Assembly (NCBI GenBank): GCA_023444055.1
Contig: JAEZRV010000044.1
Location: forward strand, 1-64,000
DNA length: 64,000 nucleotides
Direction of reading: 5' to 3'
Source: Bacillota bacterium
Lineage (GTDB): Bacteria; Bacillota; Clostridia; Acetivibrionales; DSM-1351
Shown here: in pieces, positions 7,804 to 15,802 of the stretch
Layout: each line of letters begins with the position of its first letter
Position numbering within the stretch: position 1 is the stretch's first letter
Made by a program: the position numbers and the translations under genes
The notes under the pieces: generated by a model
The model's database searches: none
The model's input: only the letters and a program-made list of their open reading frames with translations
What the model was told of the DNA's origin: nothing

Positions 7804-10800
7804 TTATTCAAATAGATTATCTATTTCGTTCTGGGAAAGTTGTGCCAATTCAAAATCAGACGGTGTAAATTGCACTTTGTTTAACTGTCCTGTATAATTT
7901 ATCAGTTCCTGAACCGTTTGCTTAAAGGCATCTTCCAGCTTTTCCTGAAAATCTGTCGGAAATTTTCCTATCTGATAATGAATAGACATCTGAAATTCAT
8001 TCTTTTGATACCATCCTATTATCTCAAGCGGATGAGTCATACAGTTATCTTCTGTTCGATAAAAATGTGACATATCATCTGCTATGAAAAACTGCTTATT
8101 ATCTATCAGATGCTCCATATCTCCAAGGAAATTTAACCATACTGTCTGGTTCCATTGTGCTTCCGAAACCCTTCCTCTCATCAAAAGTGCATTGTAGTCT
8201 TCTGCAAGTTTTTCTGCTTTCATAATTCTTTCTCTAAAATCTTTTAACATCCCATCAATAGAAACAAAAGACTCGCAAGAAAGGATAAGTGGATAGATTT
8301 GCGTAAACCAACCTACCGTATTGCTTACATCACTATCATCCAATTGATTTCGCCCATTATGTTCAATAGTAAACGCTACAGTTGTATTATCTTGGCACTT
8401 AAACCATATAAACGACACGAGGAAAGTAAAGAATATGTTTGCATTTATATGATAGTACATAAATAACTTTTCACTTATTTGCTGCATGACTTCTGCCGAA
8501 TACACTATGTTGAAGAACTTATACATGGTGTCCTCTTCTGTTTCTTTGAAGCGTTTCCACATGTTAAGCTGTTCTATCTGCTTTACTTGCTGTTCCCAAT
8601 AGTTAATACTTGTATCTTGTACAATTGCTCCATAATTGTACATTTTATTTGTCCAAAATGCATATGAAGTTTTCTCTGATCTCATAGACAAATCTGCTGT
8701 TGTATCCACAGTGAGAAGATAATCTAAATCTTCTAAAATAATAATCCAAGAAACCACATCAATGACTAAGTGGTTACAAACAAGCATAACCTTATTCCTC
8801 TCCTCACCTGTACGAATAAATGCTGCTTGGAATAATCCTCCATCGGATAGATTTATCTTTTCTTTAAGTTGTTCATAAACTTCATCTTCTACCTGCATCG
8901 TCTCATAAACTGGGATTGCTTTTTCCTGCAAGTCTTCTTTCCAGAATAATTTTTCATTTTCATCCCTGACTGCAATACAAAGTGCTGGATGTAGAAAACG
9001 TATCTTCTTTAGACACCATGAAACTTGTTCAAAACTTACAGAATCCTCAATATCTAATACTAGCGCCTGTACAAAGCCCGCTTGATTGATTTCTCTAAAA
9101 TACCAGTTAACCACAGGAGTATTTTTGATATCGTGTAAATCTTGTTTCGTAAATACTGATTTCTTGTCTTCATAGATGTATATTGCCATCTGTGCAAGCT
9201 CTGGATACTTCATAATACTTTTTACTGATAGCTGGTATCCTTTATTCTTCATTCTATTTGACAGCTGTATCGCTTTAATTGAATCTCCACCTAGATAGAA
9301 GAAATTATCCGCTACTGTAATATCATCTCGATGCATAAGTTCCTTGATTGCTTCTATTAGAACTTTGTTGTGCTCGCTATTGGAAACCACTTTTTTCTTT
9401 TTTTCTGGTTGTCTTTTTTGATATCTGGTAAGCTTTGCAACATCCACTTTTCCATTTTGTGTCAACGGCATGTCATCTATAAATATCATATAAACTGGAA
9501 TCATATAACTAGGCAGTCTTTCCTGCATGTAAGTCCGCAGTTTTTCTTCTTCGATCTCATCAGTGACTTCAAGGAAAGCACTCAGCACAATTTTGTCCTT
9601 TTCCATCTCCTGCGCAATAACTGCAACCCTACTAACAGACTCGTGTTGGAGCAAACAGTTTTCTATTTCTTGTAATTCAACTCTATGCCCACGTATTTTT
9701 ATTTGGCCATCCATTCTTCCGACATAAACCAGATTATTTTTACCTTGAAATATTGCCAAATCCCCCGTCTTATACATTCGCTTTCCACGTAAAAATGGAT
9801 TATCAAGAAAAGCCTTTTCTGTCTGTTCTGGATTATTCAGATATCCTCTGGCAACTCCGTCTCCTGATATGTACAATTCTCCAATGTGTCCAAGTGGAAC
9901 AGGATTACAATCCTGATCAAGTAAATATATACAAGTATTCGCAATTGCCTTGCCAATAGGTACTGATCCCTCTTTGTCTCTTACCTGATTATATTCATAA
10001 ATCATGGAACCAACTACTGTTTCGGTTGGTCCATATTCATTGAAAATACGTATCCGGCTATCGAAAGCCTGTACGGTATCCTTTGCCTGTTTTACTTTTA
10101 AATCTTCTCCACCAACAATAATCTTTTTTAATGATGTATTATTCATGTTTAATTCACTTAATAATACAAGCTGTGATGGTGTAAGTTTTATAATTGTTGC
10201 CTTGTTTTCACGTAATATTCTTTCAATCGGATATTCATCCTTATCAAATGGATATATTGCAATTTTATTGCCTGAAACCAGCGGAGTAAAAATACTTGTT
10301 ACCGTTAAGTCAAACCCAAGCGAAGTAAATACTGGAAAAACTTCTTCTTCCTCTATATACATTTTTACTGCCCAGGTGATATAATTCACAAGGCCTTTAT
10401 GTTCAATCAAAGTGCCTTTTGGTTTCCCTGTGGAACCAGACGTATAAATTATATAACATAAATCAGTTAAATCATGATTTTTAGGTGGATTTTCTTTAAA
10501 TTCCAGCCAGATTGCTTCTTCCTTTAAGGATACAACCTTTCCTTGAAATTGTAGTTCTGGCAACTCATCCAGATTCGTGACAAGAATTTTGATATTGGAA
10601 TCATTTAAAATATAACGAATTCTCTCTACTGTTAAATCTGGTATAATAGGTACATAACAAGCACCACTCTTTAAAATTGCGAAAATACCAATGATTGTTT
10701 CAAATGAATATTTAGTCATTAATGCTACGCGATCTCCACGTTTTACGCCTAACTTCATAAGATACCTAGACATTTGGTTTACTTTATCATTTAGCTCTTG

Positions 10801-12258
10801 GTAAGTCAGTAGTTGCCCATCAAACTCACATGCTTCTTTCGTTGGTGATTTTATAGACTGCTGTTCAAACAAATCCACTACGGAACAAGTATGGTTCACC
10901 CATTCCTTTTGATTAAATCCATAAATCAATTCTTGTTTCATTGTATCATCCAGTAATTCATACTGCCCAATTGGAACTTCTGGATTATCCAGAACCTGAT
11001 GCATTAAATACCGCAAAATTAAAAACATCTGTTCAATCTCTTCTTCCTGATAGCAGCTGACTTTATAATCAATATCAAGTTCTATGTTATTCGTAGATGA
11101 CCAGTCCCTTACAATCAACTGGAGATTATATGCTTGTGTACCATTGTATACTTCTACATTTTCTGTTTGTATCCCATTCCAATCTGTAATGTGTTTTGTA
11201 TTATAATAATTAAAGCAAACATTATACAATTCGGTATTTGACGCGTTCTGACCATTCAAGCTTGAAATTATTTGATCATAAGGATACTTTTGATTGTATA
11301 AGCATTCTTTCATTGTTTTCTCTACTTTTTTTAAGCAAGTCAGAAAATTGTCTTCTTGGTCTAACTCAAATGGTTCTGCCAATGGATTTACAAACATGCC
11401 CACTATCTGTTTGTTTTTCGCCCCTACTCTGTTATAGCTTGGGATGCCTAAAATAATGGTCTGCTTCTTAAAATACTTTGATAGAAAAACCAGGAAAAGA
11501 CTTAAAAATAACACATTCAAGGTCACTTTATGTTTCTCAGTATATTGGTTGATGTCATTAGTTTCTTCAGCAGTTAAATGAAAAACTTTACGCTTTCCTT
11601 CTATCTGCAAAGAATTGATTGCATCTGGCTCTATTGATATATTTTTCAATTTATCTATCCAGAAGCACCTGTTTTTTTCTGCCTTCTCACCTTGAAGAAA
11701 TAGCTTCTCTTCTTCCATATAAAGCCGGTATGAAGGATATTCCACTTCTGTATATATTCCATTTAAAATATCCATATAATTCTTATAAACTTGTTCTATA
11801 ATTATTTTAATTGTCCATCCGTCTCCAATTATATGGTTAAGTTTTATGTAATACCCCATATCAGAACTAGCGAGCTTAAACCTTACAAATTCGTACAGTG
11901 GGCTCTCTAGCATCTCAAATGGAGTAGCCGCGAATTTCTGGCACCAATCTAGGAACTCCTTCTCTGGGTTTTCTCTGGAAGAAAAATCAAGCAACTTAGT
12001 TTTCTTGTATCGATATTGTTCAAAATACTGCTTTATATCCTCGTTTCCCTTTATGAGCCGTATCTGAAACCCATCATTGCTTTTTATCATTCTTTGAATT
12101 GCCCGATCTAATACTTCCAAATTAATCTGTCCATAAATTCGTACATACCCACCAATGATGTTAATAGAGGTATTTGGATATAGTGATTCGTTATACCAAA
12201 TTCTTCTTTGAGCATGAGTTAATAACTCATACTCCTTTTCTAATCTCTCTTCTTTCAT
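7804..12258 (-). CDS. NRPS C-A(Asn)-PCP-E, candidate N-acyl-D-Asn cap module
   Basis: This is a one-module synthetase of 1484 residues. The condensation domain (about 10-440) has NHIIGDGWT with the catalytic second His. The A domain (about 460-950) has YTSGSTGKPKG, and its specificity residues read D-L-T-K-I-G-E-V-G-K, one change from the known Asn code DLTKLGEVGK. The PCP has YLGGDSIKA. The last domain (about 1045-1475) is epimerisation: CNHLVIDVVSW, EHNGRN with the expected Glu, and NTVGWFTQIYP. It ends LSQNEIDNLFE, the linker seen before a downstream partner in trans. C-A(Asn)-PCP-E is the layout of ClbN (colibactin) and of the cap modules of zwittermicin and xenocoumacin, which make N-acyl-D-Asn starters that a peptidase later removes. 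It probably starts the line although its gene comes late. Confidence 0.9.
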   Translation of the reverse strand: MKEERLEKEYELLTHAQRRIWYNESLYPNTSINIIGGYVRIYGQINLEVLDRAIQRMIKSNDGFQIRLIKGNEDIKQYFEQYRYKKTKLLDFSSRENPEKEFLDWCQKFAATPFEMLESPLYEFVRFKLASSDMGYYIKLNHIIGDGWTIKIIIEQVYKNYMDILNGIYTEVEYPSYRLYMEEEKLFLQGEKAEKNRCFWIDKLKNISIEPDAINSLQIEGKRKVFHLTAEETNDINQYTEKHKVTLNVLFLSLFLVFLSKYFKKQTIILGIPSYNRVGAKNKQIVGMFVNPLAEPFELDQEDNFLTCLKKVEKTMKECLYNQKYPYDQIISSLNGQNASNTELYNVCFNYYNTKHITDWNGIQTENVEVYNGTQAYNLQLIVRDWSSTNNIELDIDYKVSCYQEEEIEQMFLILRYLMHQVLDNPEVPIGQYELLDDTMKQELIYGFNQKEWVNHTCSVVDLFEQQSIKSPTKEACEFDGQLLTYQELNDKVNQMSRYLMKLGVKRGDRVALMTKYSFETIIGIFAILKSGACYVPIIPDLTVERIRYILNDSNIKILVTNLDELPELQFQGKVVSLKEEAIWLEFKENPPKNHDLTDLCYIIYTSGSTGKPKGTLIEHKGLVNYITWAVKMYIEEEEVFPVFTSLGFDLTVTSIFTPLVSGNKIAIYPFDKDEYPIERILRENKATIIKLTPSQLVLLSELNMNNTSLKKIIVGGEDLKVKQAKDTVQAFDSRIRIFNEYGPTETVVGSMIYEYNQVRDKEGSVPIGKAIANTCIYLLDQDCNPVPLGHIGELYISGDGVARGYLNNPEQTEKAFLDNPFLRGKRMYKTGDLAIFQGKNNLVYVGRMDGQIKIRGHRVELQEIENCLLQHESVSRVAVIAQEMEKDKIVLSAFLEVTDEIEEEKLRTYMQERLPSYMIPVYMIFIDDMPLTQNGKVDVAKLTRYQKRQPEKKKKVVSNSEHNKVLIEAIKELMHRDDITVADNFFYLGGDSIKAIQLSNRMKNKGYQLSVKSIMKYPELAQMAIYIYEDKKSVFTKQDLHDIKNTPVVNWYFREINQAGFVQALVLDIEDSVSFEQVSWCLKKIRFLHPALCIAVRDENEKLFWKEDLQEKAIPVYETMQVEDEVYEQLKEKINLSDGGLFQAAFIRTGEERNKVMLVCNHLVIDVVSWIIILEDLDYLLTVDTTADLSMRSEKTSYAFWTNKMYNYGAIVQDTSINYWEQQVKQIEQLNMWKRFKETEEDTMYKFFNIVYSAEVMQQISEKLFMYYHINANIFFTFLVSFIWFKCQDNTTVAFTIEHNGRNQLDDSDVSNTVGWFTQIYPLILSCESFVSIDGMLKDFRERIMKAEKLAEDYNALLMRGRVSEAQWNQTVWLNFLGDMEHLIDNKQFFIADDMSHFYRTEDNCMTHPLEIIGWYQKNEFQMSIHYQIGKFPTDFQEKLEDAFKQTVQELINYTGQLNKVQFTPSDFELAQLSQNEIDNLFE

Positions 12259-12318
12259 AATCCTCCTGTTGTCTATACCTTGACGAATTACAAGATTTTT
12301 TTTACATAAGCTTTCAAT

Positions 12319-14730
12319 TTACAAATAAGGTCCGATTATAGAAGCAAAATTTTTCTTTAAATCCTCTGGCGTTCCTTCCGCTATGACTTCTCCACCTTTA
12401 TCTCCACCTTCATAACCTAGCTCTATAATCCAGTCGCAATAAGACAGAACTTCAGTATCATGTTCAATGATAATAATACTATTATGTGCTTCAATCAGTT
12501 TATCTAATTGTTCAAGTAATTTTGTTGTGTCATAATAGCTTAATCCCGTTGTTGGCTCATCTAAAATAAAAAGTTTTTTCATGCCATTCTCCTGATTTAA
12601 GCTTTTTACAATCTTGATACGCTGTGCTTCTCCTCCGCTTAAAGAAGGTACTGGCTGTCCAAGTTTCACATACTCCATCCCGATTTCACACATCAAACGC
12701 AGTAATTTTGATATCCCATCATCTTCATCAAAAAAGCATACTGCCTCTCCCAAATCCATCTCAAGTACATCCGTTATTGTTTTTTCTTTATATGTAATCT
12801 CCAGTACTTCTGGCTGATATCGTTTTCCTTTACATTCTTTACAGCAATAATTAAACTTTCCTAAATCCCCATACTCTTCTTCTACAAATCCTACTCCATA
12901 ACAACATTTACAAGCTCCTGCTCCATTAAAAGTAAAATGGTTCGGACCTAATTTTCTTTTCTTTGCTTCTGGCTGCTTTGCAAACAGCTTGCGTATATCA
13001 TCCCATATACCTAAATAGGTCGCCACAATCGATCTGCTATTTCTACCAATTGCACCTTGTTCTACTTCTTCATAGTCATCTAGGTATTCGAGCCCTGTTA
13101 CTTCCATAGCATCATATTTTACAAAGATAGATTCTGTCTTTTCCTCAATACTGTTATTTCCCGAATCGTGAAATTTCATATATTTCCTAAGGATAGGAAC
13201 AAGCGTTCCGTGTATCAAAGAACTTTTCCCACTGCCGGAGTATCCAGCAATTCCTACAATCACACCTAACGGTATTTTTACAGTTACATCTTTCAGGTTA
13301 TTCGTGCACACATGTTTCATTTCTAAGTACTTTCTTCCACTTTCTACACTCGATACTCCCCCCTTTTTCTTTTGAAATGAGCTTCTTCCTGACAAATACG
13401 CGCCTGTTACTGAATCCTTTTGCTCTAGTAACCCCCGGTATTTTCCTTCATATACAATTTTCCCACCTTTTGTTCCTGCATAAGGACCAAAATCTATTAT
13501 ATGCTCTGCTCGTTCAATAGTATTTTTATCATGTTCTACTATGATCACACTATTGTCCATTTCTTTGATCAGTTCTATCTTATCTAAAATAATATCTTTC
13601 TCATTTCTATGTAAACCTGCAGTTGGCTCATCAAAAATATAGGTGATGCCTTCCATCTCAGATTCTAAAGTTGACATTAAAAATAATCTCTGCTGTTCTC
13701 CTCCACTTAAACTTGGTATCTCCCTGTCTAGGGAAAGGTAGGATAAATTAACCTGTCTCATTTGTTCTAATTTTTCAAATATCAACTTAATACATTGCTC
13801 ACCCCGAATAGTAAATGCTCTTCTTAACTGTACCTCACTAAGAAAACTCTGTAACTCCCCTAGTGTAATGGCACTTAATTCCCCAATATTTTTTCCACCT
13901 ATTAATATGTCAAGACATTCCTCGCTTAGCCGGAGTCCCTTACACTTAGGACATATCTTTTTCCTCTTATATTCTTCTGGAAGCCGTCCCTTCGAATCCT
14001 TCCATTTTAGATACGGAATCACACCCCAAAATTTGAATTCCTTACTCCTGTATCCTTGTAAAAATGCTTCTTGTATGTGTTTATCCAACTTCAGAAATGG
14101 CACACCTTTTTCTATATGAAAATGTTCTTCGAATGCATCCAAATTATCAAGAATCCGTTCAGAAGTTACTTTTAAATCTTTACAGATCTGGATCAAGGAA
14201 AATTCTTCGTTCTTCACCAATACATCTTCACGTATATCTGATACAACTGCTTTTCCTAAACATTCTAAACACATTCCCATTTTTGTATTAAAAGAGAAAA
14301 AGTACGGTTCCAGTTTTGTGACTGCATGTCCACAATTTTGGCAGTTATCGTTTCCATAAATCCTAGTTCCACAATTCTGGCACCTATACTCACCATCAAT
14401 AGAAAATAAATTTCTCAATAAATCCAGAATTTCCGTCCTGGTTCCTACAACAGAACGTGTATTACTTTCCTTTAGAATCTTTTGCTGAACAGAAATTACT
14501 GGCCCAAGCCCTTCGATTGAATCAAAATATTTCTCTTCATTCAAATTTGGTATCAATCCTGCTGCTTGTAAAAAACGTTTACGACCTTCTTCATATAGCA
14601 CATCAAATGCTAACGTTGATTTTCCAGAACCGCTTACCCCTGTCAGCACAACGAACATATTTTTTGGTATGTTCAAATTGATATGTTTCAAATTATGCAG
14701 AAATATATTTCTAAGTTCAATCTCATCCAT
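12319..14730 (-). CDS. UvrA-like ABC ATPase (drug-resistance type), copy 2
   Basis: This protein of about 803 residues is shorter than the roughly 940 of housekeeping UvrA. It has two ABC ATPase halves: Walker A TGVSGSGKST and GYSGSGKSS, signatures PSLSGGEQQR and PSLSGGEAQR, and Walker B with FDEPTAG and LDEPTTG. Both zinc modules are present (CQNCG..CQNCG then CLEC in the first half, CKCC..CKEC in the second). The frame opens at a GTG at 14751, but GGAGGAG lies inside that extension, so I chose the ATG at 14730. UvrA-like proteins in biosynthetic clusters, such as DrrC of daunorubicin, protect the producer from its DNA-binding product. The neighbours fit such a role. Confidence 0.9.
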   Translation of the reverse strand: MDEIELRNIFLHNLKHINLNIPKNMFVVLTGVSGSGKSTLAFDVLYEEGRKRFLQAAGLIPNLNEEKYFDSIEGLGPVISVQQKILKESNTRSVVGTRTEILDLLRNLFSIDGEYRCQNCGTRIYGNDNCQNCGHAVTKLEPYFFSFNTKMGMCLECLGKAVVSDIREDVLVKNEEFSLIQICKDLKVTSERILDNLDAFEEHFHIEKGVPFLKLDKHIQEAFLQGYRSKEFKFWGVIPYLKWKDSKGRLPEEYKRKKICPKCKGLRLSEECLDILIGGKNIGELSAITLGELQSFLSEVQLRRAFTIRGEQCIKLIFEKLEQMRQVNLSYLSLDREIPSLSGGEQQRLFLMSTLESEMEGITYIFDEPTAGLHRNEKDIILDKIELIKEMDNSVIIVEHDKNTIERAEHIIDFGPYAGTKGGKIVYEGKYRGLLEQKDSVTGAYLSGRSSFQKKKGGVSSVESGRKYLEMKHVCTNNLKDVTVKIPLGVIVGIAGYSGSGKSSLIHGTLVPILRKYMKFHDSGNNSIEEKTESIFVKYDAMEVTGLEYLDDYEEVEQGAIGRNSRSIVATYLGIWDDIRKLFAKQPEAKKRKLGPNHFTFNGAGACKCCYGVGFVEEEYGDLGKFNYCCKECKGKRYQPEVLEITYKEKTITDVLEMDLGEAVCFFDEDDGISKLLRLMCEIGMEYVKLGQPVPSLSGGEAQRIKIVKSLNQENGMKKLFILDEPTTGLSYYDTTKLLEQLDKLIEAHNSIIIIEHDTEVLSYCDWIIELGYEGGDKGGEVIAEGTPEDLKKNFASIIGPYL

Positions 14731-14773
14731 GTATCTCCTCCGTTTAGACACAATTCTGTTCTACAAGTCAGTA

Positions 14774-15763
14774 TCATTTCTTAATAATATAATTATATAA
14801 AAGATTAATTGGGTTGTCTATTTGAGAATGTAATGCTCCTAACCTTGCTGTTATTGCTACCACAATATTATTTTCTGGTAGTACGGCAATAAGTTGTCCG
14901 CCATATCCCATTGCAAAATAAAGTTCTGTGCATTCAGATTTTCCAATCCACCACTGATAGCCATATTTGCCGATGTCATTTCCATCATTTTTAGGCGATA
15001 CAGATTGTTTTACCCAATCCTCTGGAATGACTTGCTTATTGTTCCATTTCCCTCTACTTAAATACAAAAGTCCAAGCCTTGCCATATCTCTTGTAGTTAA
15101 AGCCAGCCAGGAACTCCCCTCACATATCCCCTGTGGGTCTTTACGCCAGCTACTATTTTTAATTCCAATCGGTTCAAATAATTCTTTTTTGGCAAATTCG
15201 TGTGCATTCATTCCTGTTGCTTTAGAAAGAATCCCCGACAACAGATGGGAGTTTGCACTGCTATAGCGGAACTTATCGATCCATTCAGGCTGAAATGGCA
15301 ATTTCATCAAGAACTCAATCCAGTTTTGGCTGTGATTCATCCGTTCACACATTTTTTCGTTGCCTTTTGTACCATCTTCCCAAAAGATACCGGATGTCAT
15401 AGTCAAAAGCTGTTCAATGGTGATTTCATCAAGAAAGAAATCAGACTCATCTGATAAATACTCTGGAAAAAACTCCACAAGTCTCTGTTCATTTCCCTGA
15501 ATGAATTTTTCCTGAATTGCAATTCCGAGTAAAGCTGACACAACACTTTTTGTTGCTGACATTATCTCACATAGAGTACCAGCTTGGCAACCATGTGCGT
15601 ATTTTTCATACACAATATATCCATTCTTTAAAACCACAATACTATTTATCCTTTGATATCTTGCTTTCCTATCGTTTTCTAGTTCAAGAAAAGCATTTTT
15701 TGTAAATCCAACTTCTTCTGGGAGCTTTTGTTCCCATTCATCTCCTGGAAAATAAATGTCCAT
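14774..15763 (-). CDS. Serine hydrolase, beta-lactamase fold (S12-like), cytosolic
   Basis: This 329-residue enzyme has the SxxK nucleophile motif SATKS (Ser69, Lys72), the Tyr motif as FRYSSANSHLL (Tyr167) and a C-terminal segment with AMGYGGQ and INPIN-like sequence. It resembles class C beta-lactamases and related amidases/esterases. Peptidases that remove the D-Asn cap in colibactin (ClbP), zwittermicin and xenocoumacin belong to this superfamily. They have a signal peptide and C-terminal membrane helices, whereas this protein has neither. It sits between the two UvrA-like genes, with a good AAAGGAG site. It may inactivate or process the product inside the cell; the substrate is unknown. 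Confidence 0.82.
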   Translation of the reverse strand: MDIYFPGDEWEQKLPEEVGFTKNAFLELENDRKARYQRINSIVVLKNGYIVYEKYAHGCQAGTLCEIMSATKSVVSALLGIAIQEKFIQGNEQRLVEFFPEYLSDESDFFLDEITIEQLLTMTSGIFWEDGTKGNEKMCERMNHSQNWIEFLMKLPFQPEWIDKFRYSSANSHLLSGILSKATGMNAHEFAKKELFEPIGIKNSSWRKDPQGICEGSSWLALTTRDMARLGLLYLSRGKWNNKQVIPEDWVKQSVSPKNDGNDIGKYGYQWWIGKSECTELYFAMGYGGQLIAVLPENNIVVAITARLGALHSQIDNPINLLYNYIIKK

Positions 15764-15802
15764 CTTAAAATCTCCTTTAACTCTCTGCTTTTACGAGTAC
15801 TA

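Noticed and set aside
14774..15763. Direct call as a ClbP/ZmaM-type prodrug-activating peptidase
   Set aside because: The SxxK fold fits, but the protein has no signal peptide and no C-terminal membrane helices, so the role cannot be asserted.
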